From positions 1-59,859 of the forward strand of contig CADEGH010000031.1 in assembly GCA_902826835.1 (NCBI GenBank): DNA of 59,859 bases. Reading direction: 5' to 3'. How positions within the stretch are numbered: position 1 is the first letter of the stretch; each line of letters starts with the position of its first letter. Under the pieces are notes generated by a model, which had not been told where the DNA came from, made no database searches, and saw nothing but the letters and a program-made list of their open reading frames with translations. Source of the stretch: an uncultured bacterium (lineage in GTDB: Bacteria; Planctomycetota; GCA-002687715). The translations under genes and the position numbers were made by a program. Below are positions 19,420-28,661 of the stretch, one piece after another.

Positions 19420-22314
19420 ATGCGACTCTCCCCTGATGCTTCTGGCGATGCGACCGTCCGGGTCGGGATCGTCGCTCTCCTCCTTGCTTCTGCGGCATTG
19501 GGCCAAGGGCCGTACTTGCAGACGATTCAGGGGATCGAGGGGAAAGAGCCGCTTCGACTCGATCTCGGCGCGATGATCGGGGATTTCGACGCCGATGGCA
19601 TTCCCGATTTCTTCGGCTTCGGACAAAACTTGTCAGTTCCCTACCAAGAATTGGTCGGGTACGAAGTCAGCGTGCGCAGCGGTTCCGACCTCCGCGTGCT
19701 CCACCGTCGCGAGATTCCGATCGTGATGGGCCAGCGGTTGGCCTTTCTCAGCGCGTTGGACTGGAATGGCGATGGCGTTTCGGAAGTCTTGTGCGCCGAA
19801 GTCGCGCCAAACCTGCGAGGAGAGGTGAAGGACATCCGCACCTGGCAGACCCTCGCCGTGTTCCCCGACCTGACGGGATTTTGTTACGGCGATCCGGATT
19901 TCGAGCCCGTGGACCTCGCGGGATTTTTCGCCGACATGAACGGAGACTCGGTCCCCGATCTCGTCCACACTTCCGCCTGCGGGCTGGCCGCGGCCACCAC
20001 GATCCGGTCCGGAGCTACCGGCACGATCATCCGGACGCTTGCGACCGGAACCCAAACCTACACCCGCTTTCGCAATCTGCGCGCCATCGCGGATCGCACG
20101 GGCGACGGAATTCCGGAATTGGCATACATCCGGGAGTTCCCCACTTCCCCGCGGCAATTCACGATCGTGGACGGTATGACGGGCGCCACGCTGACCGCGA
20201 GCGGGTTCACGACCTTCTCGAACTACCTGCGCGAATTGCACGCCGGGACGGCCGACTGGAATCAGGATGGAATTGGGGATTTCCTGATAACGCGGGACTC
20301 CGGAAGCGCCTCCGTCAGCTTCTTGACCGCCCTTTCCGGAGCCGACGGCGCAGTCCTCTGGTCCCATACGTACGGACCAAGCGGCTATCCGGAGTTGGCC
20401 GCGGCCATCGTGCCGGACCAAACGGGTGACAACCGGGCGGAAGTGCTGACCGTGCATCGCACGGACTACGTTCCTACCCAATATCCCAGAGTCGTGATCA
20501 CCCTACGCTCCGGGGCAACCGGTCAGGTGATTTCCTCGACGCATCGCTCTTGGCAGCCGGAGACACCGACCCTCGTCTTCCCGAGCAGCGACCACAACGG
20601 CAACGGTCTCGCCGATGCACTCGTCGTCTACGACGACCAAGGTCGATCACGCCTCGAAGTGATCGACGTCGCCACCCTGACCCCGATCGTATCCACGGTC
20701 GGCAAGGCCACCGGTGACCGATTCGGAACGAAGGTGTTCCAACAAGAATTCGACGGCGACGGAGTGCTCGATTTGTTCCTGACGGCCCCGGGCACTCGCA
20801 GTGGCGGGAGCGTCTTTGCCTACTCGGGTGCCACCGGGTCATTCCTGGCACGATTCGACGCTCCGCGCGACCTCACCTCCTTCGGCCGATCGCTACTCGT
20901 GATCGACGACCTGTCCGGCGACGGCATACGGGACGTGGCGGTGAGCGCGCCCGTCGACGACTCCCCGCTCGCCCCGCTGGCCGGCAACTTGTTCCTCTAC
21001 TCCGGCTCGACCGGAACCCTGCTGCGAGAGCACCCGGGAGCATTGGCCTATGCCCAGCTCGGCACGTCCATGGCGCTGCTCTCCGATCTCGACGGTGACG
21101 GCATCAAAGAAGTCGCGATCGGAGCTCCCCATACCGCAGTGTTCAACAGTTTCACCTACACCACCTCCGTGCTTGGTCCCGGTCGGGTCTTTGTCGTCTC
21201 GCCAACGACGGGCGCGGTGATTTGCACAATGACCGCTCCTCAACCGCGTTACGGACTGGAGATCCACCCCGTCGCGGATCACGACGCGGACGGGCATCGA
21301 GACCTGCTGGTCGTCGGGTTCCAATACATCTTCTCCAACGAACTCACAGATCATGTACAACCGCTCATCCATAGCACGCGGACCGGCCTCGCGGTCGGAG
21401 GCAGCGCCCCATTCAGGCCCATGGGCGGACGCGCACTTCACCCGATGTCGGATTTCAACGGAGACGGCCTTCCCGAACTTCTCTCGGAGAGACCCAACAA
21501 CGGCTCATTGCCGGGCTTCTACCTCCGATCATCGATCGACCTGACGACCGTAGCGGTCTATAATGACCCAGTCCTCAGTTACCCGCATGTCGCCTTTCCG
21601 CTGGGGGACTTCCAGGGCGATGGCGTGCCGGAGATCCTGATTGGACTCAGGACCTCGTTCTCGATTAATCACGAATCCCTGTTCGATGGACGTACGGGAG
21701 CGCTCCTCGGCAATCAAACCACCCCGCAGCTTTTTACCGGCCTCCTGCCGCCTCCGAAGTTGTTGGTTGGCGACGCTCTGCTTCCAGACCGCAATCAGGA
21801 TGGGCTGCTGGATTGGTTACTCCAGCGCCCTTCCGACAGCGTGAACGGCGTAGCGGATGTCGGCCAAGTCCACATCGTGGCGAGCCTCGGCTTCCCGGCG
21901 GGAACCAGCCAAGTCGGGTTTGGGAGTGGAGCAAGCAGCGGACCCGCGCCAATCCTGGCCGTCTATGGCGGCGCACCGCTGCGCCCGAACGGGCTCTTCG
22001 CCCTCGGGATAAGCGGAGTCCCCGCGAATCATGTCACCCAGATCTTCGCGGGCACCCTCGCTGACCCTCAGGGTTTTCCCTATCTCGGCGCCACTCTCCA
22101 TCTCGATCCCGCGGGCATGATCTTCCCGCTGGCTCCGGTGGTTCCCCTCACGACGACCTCGACCGACCTGGTCGGTCGACCCTTCCTCCTCCCCATCCCG
22201 GGCGATTCCAGTCTCTCCGGCCTCACGCTGCATTTCCAAGGCATCGTCTTTGATCCCCTCGCCCAGAACGGACTATTTGCGACCACCAACGCCCTCAGCA
22301 TCACGATTCCCTGA
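19420..22314 (+). CDS. Secreted FG-GAP/VCBS repeat protein, paralog 2
   Basis: 964 residues, start ATG at 19420 with GGAAGGA nine bases upstream. It has a signal peptide ending near ALGQ, then the shared LQTIQG segment and a long propeller-like repeat region with calcium-loop motifs (DFDADGIPD, DWNGDGVSE, DWNQDGIGD, DLDGDGIKE). It resembles paralog 1 along its whole length, including the motif order, so tandem duplication is clear. The C-terminal ~130 residues are the best-conserved part, with a 78-bp identical DNA tract, and the chain ends in SITIP. Confidence 0.9.
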   Translation: MRLSPDASGDATVRVGIVALLLASAALGQGPYLQTIQGIEGKEPLRLDLGAMIGDFDADGIPDFFGFGQNLSVPYQELVGYEVSVRSGSDLRVLHRREIPIVMGQRLAFLSALDWNGDGVSEVLCAEVAPNLRGEVKDIRTWQTLAVFPDLTGFCYGDPDFEPVDLAGFFADMNGDSVPDLVHTSACGLAAATTIRSGATGTIIRTLATGTQTYTRFRNLRAIADRTGDGIPELAYIREFPTSPRQFTIVDGMTGATLTASGFTTFSNYLRELHAGTADWNQDGIGDFLITRDSGSASVSFLTALSGADGAVLWSHTYGPSGYPELAAAIVPDQTGDNRAEVLTVHRTDYVPTQYPRVVITLRSGATGQVISSTHRSWQPETPTLVFPSSDHNGNGLADALVVYDDQGRSRLEVIDVATLTPIVSTVGKATGDRFGTKVFQQEFDGDGVLDLFLTAPGTRSGGSVFAYSGATGSFLARFDAPRDLTSFGRSLLVIDDLSGDGIRDVAVSAPVDDSPLAPLAGNLFLYSGSTGTLLREHPGALAYAQLGTSMALLSDLDGDGIKEVAIGAPHTAVFNSFTYTTSVLGPGRVFVVSPTTGAVICTMTAPQPRYGLEIHPVADHDADGHRDLLVVGFQYIFSNELTDHVQPLIHSTRTGLAVGGSAPFRPMGGRALHPMSDFNGDGLPELLSERPNNGSLPGFYLRSSIDLTTVAVYNDPVLSYPHVAFPLGDFQGDGVPEILIGLRTSFSINHESLFDGRTGALLGNQTTPQLFTGLLPPPKLLVGDALLPDRNQDGLLDWLLQRPSDSVNGVADVGQVHIVASLGFPAGTSQVGFGSGASSGPAPILAVYGGAPLRPNGLFALGISGVPANHVTQIFAGTLADPQGFPYLGATLHLDPAGMIFPLAPVVPLTTTSTDLVGRPFLLPIPGDSSLSGLTLHFQGIVFDPLAQNGLFATTNALSITIP
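22173..22250 (+). repeat. 78-bp identical tract within paralog 2
   Basis: Partner of 19179-19256 in paralog 1. In addition, the final 33 bp of this gene (22282-22314) are identical to the final 33 bp of paralog 3 (25280-25312), so all three genes share near-identical ends. Confidence 0.8.
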
Positions 22315-22407
22315 AACCGGCGGCTCGCCGGTCGCGGTGGGACTGAACGGCACGCTCTGATCCTGATGTCGGTTGAGCGATCGGTGGAAATCGGCTCCCG
22401 ATCGCAA

Positions 22408-22437
22408 TTGACGAGGCCATCGGCAGGCTCTTATCAT
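22408..22437 (+). promoter_or_regulatory. Promoter of FG-GAP paralog 3
   Basis: TTGACG (22408-22413), 18-bp spacer, TATCAT (22432-22437; 5 of 6 consensus), 49 bp before the GTG at 22487. It matches the spacing of the promoters of paralogs 1 and 2. Confidence 0.7.
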
Positions 22438-22486
22438 CACCGGGACGTCGGGTTGGGGTAGGGCATACGGCAGCCGGGAGAAACAC

Positions 22487-25312
22487 GTGAAGCTTCGAAG
22501 CGGAACGGTGCTCGCAGGGTTGATTCTCTGCACATTCCTGGTCCGAGTGCCGGCCCAGCCCATCCAGGTCCTGGAAGGAAGCCAGGGTGGCCGAACTCTT
22601 CCTGCCGCGGGAGTCTTCAGCGTAGGGGACTGGAACGGCGACGGCACCAGGGACTTGGCTGGCCGGGCCATTCGCGGGACCTGCCCCTACGCGCCTTTGG
22701 AAACGACCCTGGTAGTGATCGACGGTCGAACTTTGATCCCGCTCTTTCGGAGGAATCTCCCGGGCGACCCAAACGCGCGCCTCGAGGCGGCCGGGGATTG
22801 GAATCAGGACGGAATCCAAGAGGTCCTCTTCCAATCCTCGAGTACCTCCCCAGTCGAGGTGCGACGGATCGACGACTGGTCGCTGCTTCAGACTTTTTTT
22901 GCCGCCTCGGTCTGGGCGGAGATGGCCGATCACACCCAGGATGGGGTACCCGACTTTGCCGCGATCTACCCCGATTTCCTCACGCCAGGGTTGCCACAGA
23001 GGATCCGCATCATCGACGGAAGTTCCGGCCAACTCGCGCGCGAAGTACCCCTGAACTCCACGATGGACCGATTGCTCATGCTCGTCCCTGCGCGTAACGG
23101 AAACGCCGGACCCGAGTTTCTCATCAGAACCGAGGGTGCGCAGAGTCGTCACCTGACCATCCTCGACGGGATTGACGGGACCACGCTCTTGGATGTGCCA
23201 CTTTCCGCGGAGCTTCTGGTCGGCACCCCACTGACCGAATGCAAAATCGACCTCGATCGGGATGGATACCTGGACCTCGTCAATTGGGCTTACGGCGATC
23301 CTAACTCGCCATACACCTACCGACTGCTGGTTACCTCGACTCTCGACGGAAGCACCCTGTTGACCACCGCCAGTGTGGGCTCATGGAGTTCGTACCCGGT
23401 CGACCTGGGCGATCGCGATCAGGATGGTCGTAACGAAGTCGGCGTGTTCAGCGTCGAATTCGAGGACTTTTTCACGACTCTTCCCGCCCAGTCCAACCTC
23501 CGCATTCTCGACGGAGCCAGTGGCGCGGTGATCGACTCCATTGATCGCCCCTACACCTCGCCGTTCGGTCTCCAAGTCATGACGGTCGACGACCTCACCG
23601 GTGACGGCCGAGTCGACCTGTACGCGATGTCCGAGACCGGAATCGAAATCGTGGACGGTGCCGCCTTGACACCGGCGCTCGTGATGCCCAATCGACCGAC
23701 CGGAGATCGGTTCGGTTTCCGCATGCATCGTCTCGACGTCGACGGGGATGGGATCGAAGATCTGGGGATCAGCGCACCAGGCACTTTGTCAGGCGGATCC
23801 TACTTCGTCTACTCGGGGGTGGATGGTCACGCGATCCGCCGATTCGACGCCCCCCGAGTCACGAATTCCTTCGGCGAAGCCGCCATCATGCTCGACGATC
23901 TGGACGGAGACTCCGCTCGCGAAATCGCCATCTCGGCACCGGAAGATCACTCCCCATCGTTCTACAAAAGTGGGGTCGTCTTCATCTTCAGCGGCGCTTC
24001 CGGCGCACCTCTCCAGGAATACACGATCCCCGAGAATCACGCCCGATTCGGCCACCGGATGCAGTTGAGCCACGATGTGGACGGTGACGGGAGACGAGAC
24101 CTTCTGATCGCCGCACCGTCCGGATCGAGACTCGACTGGGTTCAGTACGTCCCGGTGCCCATCGGACCGGGATATGTCTACAACCTCTCGGCCGCGACCG
24201 GCGCAATTCTCGGGCGATGCACGGGATTCGGCGCCCACTTCGGAAGCGAGCTCCTGACCATCCCGGACCAGGACGGCGACAGTCGCAACGACCTTCTGGT
24301 GATCCCGGCCACGGACGGCTGCCTGAACTACAATTTCTACTGCGCTTCGCCCTGGCTTCATTACTTCAGTACGGGTTCGTTGCAGTCCCTCTCTTTCAGC
24401 TACAGCCTCAATCACCTCGGCAACTTGCGGGCTCTACCCTATAGTGCAGTTCCGGGGGCATTGGTGCGGAGCGTCGCGTATGCGGGCACGTTGAATCCGG
24501 CGCTCGCTCCGAACCCCGGCATTCCACCCTCGGTCGTCGAACTTCGGGAACTCGGCAGTCAAGCTCTGGTCTGGTCCTGCCTCTTGCCGGAGGGACTGCA
24601 TATCGCGAAGCTTCGCCTCATCGAGGACCTCACTGGCGACGGGCTCGCGGATATTGCCGCCGAGCAGTACGAGCCATCGGTGCGAGTCGCTCATATCGAT
24701 GGGCGGACTGGCTCCCTTCTCGGATCCTCCGCTTATCCCGGCTCTCCGCGCTTTGCGTTTGGAACCGAGCGCCTCGCCGTGCCTGATCGGAACGGCGATC
24801 GCTTCGAGGAGATGGCCGTCGCAGACTCCTGCGCGAGTGTGGGGGGGATCCCCCTGGCGGGCCGGGTGACGGTGTGGCCAGGCCTCTACACTCCGGCGGG
24901 AGGTGCCACGGCCGGACTGGCTTGTGCTGGGCCTTCGGGACTGCCGCCGACCCTGGGCGTTCACGGAGCCGCACCGATCGTAGGCGAGGCGATGTTTTCG
25001 TTGGGTGTAGGCCCGGTAATCTCCGGCTCCTCGCTGCTCGTGGCCGCCTGCTCCGGGCTCGCTTCGGCGAGTTGGAGCTTGGGCGGCTGCGCGATTTACT
25101 TGGATCCGACACTCCCTCTTTACGCGCTTCCGGTCGTAGGACCGCCCCTCGTCTCCGCTTCGGGAGACACGTCGATGGTCGCACGCCTGCCGATCCCGAA
25201 CTCCGCGAGCCTGCACGGAGTGCAGCTTCACTTTCAGGCCGCCGTCCTGTCGCCATTCGCCGCCAACGGTGCCTTTTCGACCACCAACGCCCTCAGCATC
25301 ACGATTCCCTGA
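22487..25312 (+). CDS. Secreted FG-GAP/VCBS repeat protein, paralog 3
   Basis: 941 residues from a GTG at 22487, with GGGAG six bases upstream. A signal peptide ends near VPAQ. Repeated FG-GAP-type loops (DWNGDGTRD, DWNQDGIQE, DLTGDGRVD, DVDGDGRRD, DLTGDGLAD) indicate a calcium-binding propeller. It is more diverged from paralogs 1 and 2 than they are from each other, but keeps the same overall plan and the C-terminal domain ending SITIP. It is rich in cysteine for this region of the window, which fits an exported, disulfide-bonded protein. Confidence 0.9.
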   Translation: MKLRSGTVLAGLILCTFLVRVPAQPIQVLEGSQGGRTLPAAGVFSVGDWNGDGTRDLAGRAIRGTCPYAPLETTLVVIDGRTLIPLFRRNLPGDPNARLEAAGDWNQDGIQEVLFQSSSTSPVEVRRIDDWSLLQTFFAASVWAEMADHTQDGVPDFAAIYPDFLTPGLPQRIRIIDGSSGQLAREVPLNSTMDRLLMLVPARNGNAGPEFLIRTEGAQSRHLTILDGIDGTTLLDVPLSAELLVGTPLTECKIDLDRDGYLDLVNWAYGDPNSPYTYRLLVTSTLDGSTLLTTASVGSWSSYPVDLGDRDQDGRNEVGVFSVEFEDFFTTLPAQSNLRILDGASGAVIDSIDRPYTSPFGLQVMTVDDLTGDGRVDLYAMSETGIEIVDGAALTPALVMPNRPTGDRFGFRMHRLDVDGDGIEDLGISAPGTLSGGSYFVYSGVDGHAIRRFDAPRVTNSFGEAAIMLDDLDGDSAREIAISAPEDHSPSFYKSGVVFIFSGASGAPLQEYTIPENHARFGHRMQLSHDVDGDGRRDLLIAAPSGSRLDWVQYVPVPIGPGYVYNLSAATGAILGRCTGFGAHFGSELLTIPDQDGDSRNDLLVIPATDGCLNYNFYCASPWLHYFSTGSLQSLSFSYSLNHLGNLRALPYSAVPGALVRSVAYAGTLNPALAPNPGIPPSVVELRELGSQALVWSCLLPEGLHIAKLRLIEDLTGDGLADIAAEQYEPSVRVAHIDGRTGSLLGSSAYPGSPRFAFGTERLAVPDRNGDRFEEMAVADSCASVGGIPLAGRVTVWPGLYTPAGGATAGLACAGPSGLPPTLGVHGAAPIVGEAMFSLGVGPVISGSSLLVAACSGLASASWSLGGCAIYLDPTLPLYALPVVGPPLVSASGDTSMVARLPIPNSASLHGVQLHFQAAVLSPFAANGAFSTTNALSITIP

Positions 25313-25351
25313 GCGCGGGGCGAGGCGGGGGGCGCCTGTTATGACGGGCGG

Positions 25352-26206
25352 ATGGGCGATTCGGTGAAACAAGCGCGCGGGATGGTGCTGCTCGCGGCGC
25401 TGTTTTTTGCGACCGGCGGGGCGCTGATCAAGGGCTGCGAATTCACCAGCTTGCAGATCGCCGGCTTGCGTTCGGCGGTGGCCGCCGTGTTCTTGTTCGC
25501 GCTACGGAAGGAGGGCCGCCACCTTCGTTCACCCTTGGTCTGGATGGTCGGGGTGGCGTTTGCCGCGACGATGATCCTTTACGTCAGCGCGAACAAGCTC
25601 ACCTATGCGGCCAATGCGATCTACTTGCAGGCGGGGGCGCCGCTGTTCGTGTTCTTCCTCGGGCCCTGGTTGCTCAAAGAAGCTTGGAGCCGGATCGGGG
25701 CGGTGCAGGTCGGGCTGATCGTGATCGGCATCACCATTCTTTTGCTCGGGAGTGGCGAAGGAGGCGCGAGCGCGCCCGATCCGAGACTCGGAAACCAACT
25801 CGCCCTCTTGAGCGGCGTCGGCTGGGCGATCGTGGTGATCGGCATCCGCGCCCTCGAACGGCGGGGGATCCCCTCGCTCTCCGGAGTGGTCGCGGGAAAC
25901 GCGGTCACCGCGGTCGCCGCCCTCCCCTTCGCCCTCCCGGTCGTGACCCACGACGCCTGGTCCTGGACGTCCATCGGCCTCCTCGGCATCTTCCAAATCG
26001 GGTGCGCGTATCTCGCGCTCACGAAGGGCCTGAAGCTCGTCCCCGCCCTGGAAGCCGCACTCCTCCTCTCGATCGAGCCGGTCTTGAATCCCCTCCTCGC
26101 CTGGGCAGTTCACGGGGAGACGCCAAGCCTAGGCACCTGGGTCGGCGGTGGCGTGATCCTCTTCGCTTCGCTCCTCCCGCTCCTCGTCCGCCGTCCCCAA
26201 AGTTGA
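25352..26206 (+). CDS. EamA (DMT superfamily) transporter
   Basis: A 284-residue inner-membrane protein with about ten hydrophobic helices in two similar halves of ~140 residues, as in the EamA family of drug/metabolite exporters. An early GGALIKG-like turn and a second-half GNAVTAVAALPFALP helix fit. The C-terminal part has the usual EPVLNPLLAW segment. The substrate cannot be predicted. It starts 39 bp after paralog 3 and precedes glgP by 114 bp, on the same strand but with no obvious functional tie. Confidence 0.88.
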   Translation: MGDSVKQARGMVLLAALFFATGGALIKGCEFTSLQIAGLRSAVAAVFLFALRKEGRHLRSPLVWMVGVAFAATMILYVSANKLTYAANAIYLQAGAPLFVFFLGPWLLKEAWSRIGAVQVGLIVIGITILLLGSGEGGASAPDPRLGNQLALLSGVGWAIVVIGIRALERRGIPSLSGVVAGNAVTAVAALPFALPVVTHDAWSWTSIGLLGIFQIGCAYLALTKGLKLVPALEAALLLSIEPVLNPLLAWAVHGETPSLGTWVGGGVILFASLLPLLVRRPQS

Positions 26207-26320
26207 GCGGCAAGGTCGATTTGGGGACCGCCGCTCGCGCCGGGGCCTCGTTTCGTCCGATAGAGGAGCGCGCTCGGCGACGTTTGGAGCGCGCACCCAC
26301 ACTGGTAAGAACGCGACCAC

Positions 26321-28468
26321 ATGGAACCGACCTCCTCTCTGCGCGCCCGACTGGACACGATCGCTGGCAACCTCTGGTGGTGCTGGCACCCCGAAGTGGG
26401 GGACATCTTTCGGGACTTGGATCCCGATCTTTGGCGCGGCATGAACCACAATCCGGTGGCCTTCCTCCGCCGGATCGACGATCAAAAACTGGCGGAGCGC
26501 ACCCGCGCGCACGCCCTGGAGTCCCGCATCCTCGCCGCCGCACGCCGCTTGGATGAGTACCTCCAGTCGCACGACACCTGGGGCGCTCGCTACGGCGGCA
26601 CCCTCGTCACCCAACCCGTCGCCTACTTCTCGGCCGAGTTTGGGCTCCACGAGTCCCTGCCGCTCTACTCCGGCGGCCTCGGAGTCCTGGCCGGCGATCA
26701 TCTCAAGAGCGCTTCGGACTTGGGCATCCCGATCGTCGGGGTCGGGCTCTTCTACGTCCTCGGCTACTTCACCCAGAGGCTCGATCCGAACGGCTGGCAG
26801 CGCGAAGAGTTCGGCGCGACCGATTTGCGCGACCTGCCCATCCAACCGGCCACCGACGCTGTGGGTCGCCCGGTCCGCATCGAGGTCTACTTCGGAGCCC
26901 GACCGGTCACCGCCGCGGTCTGGAAGGTGCGCGTCGGCCGAGCCCAGCTCCTCCTCCTCGACACGGACGTGCCGGAAAACCCGCCGGAGCTTCGCGACAT
27001 CACGCACCGCCTCTATTGGGGCGACCAGACGAGCCGAATCCGCCAGGAGATCGTCCTCGGCATCGGCGGCGTGCGTGCCCTCAAGGCCCTCGGCATCGAA
27101 CCCGGGGTGTTCCACTTGAACGAGGGGCACTCCGCCTTCGCCCTGCTCGAAGCGGTGCGCGAAGAGATGGACCAAAACGGCCGCAGTTTCGAAGAGGCCA
27201 GCCACCGCATCGGATCGCGCTCGGTCTTTACGACCCACACTCCGGTTCCGGCCGGGCACGACCGCTTCCCGCCCGCCCTCATGGAGGAGCAGCTCGGCTG
27301 GATGCGCCAGGCCCTCGGCCTCACGACGGAACAATTCATGGGCCTCGGGCGCGTGAAGCCCGAGCAGGTCGACGAGACTTTCTGCATGACGGTGATCGCG
27401 CTGAAGGTCGCGCACCGCGCCAACGGCGTCTCGAGCCTGCACGGTGACGTCAGCCGCAAGATGTGGAATGGGCTTTGGCCCTATCGCCGCGTGCAACAGG
27501 TTCCGATCGGGCACATCACAAACGGTGTGCACACGCGGTCGTGGATCGCCCCGGAGATGATGAACATCCTCGAGCGGCATCTCGGCCCCGACTGGGCGCG
27601 CCGGATCTCCCGCAGCGACCTGTGGCTGAAGACGATGGAAGTGAGCCCCCTCGAGATCTGGGAAACGCACCAGATCTTGAAGGCGCAGCTCGTCGACTTC
27701 GTGCGCCGCCGCTACGTCGAGCAGGAACTGCGGCGCGGCACCGATCGGGAACTCGCCCTAAGCCGCGCGAGCCGACTCCTCGATCCCATGGCCCTGACCC
27801 TCGGGTTCGCCCGCCGCTTCGCCACCTACAAACGCGCGACGCTCATGTTCCGCGACCGCGAGCGCTTCATCCGGATGATCTCCAATCCGGCGCGCCCCGT
27901 GCAGGTGGTGTTCGCCGGCAAGTCCCATCCCCGCGACGAGGGTGGCAAGCGCCTGATCCAAGAGATCGCCCACCTCCAACACGAAGAGCCCTTCCTCGGT
28001 CGCATCGTCTTCATCGAGGACTACGACATCAACGTCGGCCGCCACCTGACCCGCGGCGTCGACGTCTGGGTGAACAATCCGCGCCGCCCCGAGGAGGCCT
28101 GCGGGACCAGCGGCATGAAGGCGGTCCTGAATGGGGCCCTGAACTGTTCGATCCTCGACGGATGGTGGGCGGAGGCCTACGACGGCCGGAACGGCTTTGC
28201 CATCCGCGCCCCTGGTCCGCACGAGGACGCCGAGTTGCAAGATCGCCGGGACGCCCAGGGTCTGTTCGAGGTCTTGGAAAAGGAGGTCGTCCCCCTCTTT
28301 TATGCCCAGGACGCGGCTCGGGTACCGGCCGGCTGGGTCGACCGCATGCGCTGGGCCTTCGTCACGATGGCGTGGCGCTATAGCGCGGACCGCATGGTCA
28401 TGGATTACGCCCGAGAGACCTACCTCCCGGCCGCGTTCGGCGACTCCTGCCGGATGTCCGGGCATTGA
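26321..28468 (+). CDS. glgP: Alpha-glucan (glycogen/maltodextrin) phosphorylase
   Basis: A 715-residue GT35 phosphorylase of the short bacterial/archaeal type, with the N-terminal NLWWCWHPE segment that marks this branch (DUF3417 region). It releases glucose 1-phosphate from alpha-1,4-glucans using pyridoxal phosphate. YFSAEFGLHESLPLYSGGLGVLAGDHLK near residue 100 and HLNEGHSAF near 265 are typical. The pyridoxal-binding lysine is Lys600 in TSGMK, followed by NGALNCSILDGWW. It should be cytoplasmic and active. A strong hairpin follows 18 bp after its stop. Confidence 0.96.
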   Translation: MEPTSSLRARLDTIAGNLWWCWHPEVGDIFRDLDPDLWRGMNHNPVAFLRRIDDQKLAERTRAHALESRILAAARRLDEYLQSHDTWGARYGGTLVTQPVAYFSAEFGLHESLPLYSGGLGVLAGDHLKSASDLGIPIVGVGLFYVLGYFTQRLDPNGWQREEFGATDLRDLPIQPATDAVGRPVRIEVYFGARPVTAAVWKVRVGRAQLLLLDTDVPENPPELRDITHRLYWGDQTSRIRQEIVLGIGGVRALKALGIEPGVFHLNEGHSAFALLEAVREEMDQNGRSFEEASHRIGSRSVFTTHTPVPAGHDRFPPALMEEQLGWMRQALGLTTEQFMGLGRVKPEQVDETFCMTVIALKVAHRANGVSSLHGDVSRKMWNGLWPYRRVQQVPIGHITNGVHTRSWIAPEMMNILERHLGPDWARRISRSDLWLKTMEVSPLEIWETHQILKAQLVDFVRRRYVEQELRRGTDRELALSRASRLLDPMALTLGFARRFATYKRATLMFRDRERFIRMISNPARPVQVVFAGKSHPRDEGGKRLIQEIAHLQHEEPFLGRIVFIEDYDINVGRHLTRGVDVWVNNPRRPEEACGTSGMKAVLNGALNCSILDGWWAEAYDGRNGFAIRAPGPHEDAELQDRRDAQGLFEVLEKEVVPLFYAQDAARVPAGWVDRMRWAFVTMAWRYSADRMVMDYARETYLPAAFGDSCRMSGH

Positions 28469-28486
28469 TTTCCGGCCGAGAAAGAT

Positions 28487-28515
28487 CCTAAGTCTTTCTT
28501 CCAAAAAGACTTAGG
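28487..28515 (+). terminator. Hairpin after glgP
   Basis: CCTAAGTCTTT and AAAGACTTAGG form an 11-bp perfect stem around a seven-base loop. It is AT-rich in an otherwise GC-rich region and begins 18 bp past the glgP stop. There is no trailing T-run, although the left arm carries TTT. Likely a terminator or mRNA 3'-end stabiliser for glgP. Confidence 0.6.
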
Positions 28516-28661
28516 TCGCCGAGCAGCCCGCGGAAAACCGGCAATCCGCGCCCGCCCCCTTGAACAGTTGCCCCGGGCCGGGCCATGATCGACCCGATGG
28601 TGGGCTCGCCCCAGGCCGCGTTCTTGGGGGCAAGTCAGGCCGGAATCGGGGGATTTTTCGG

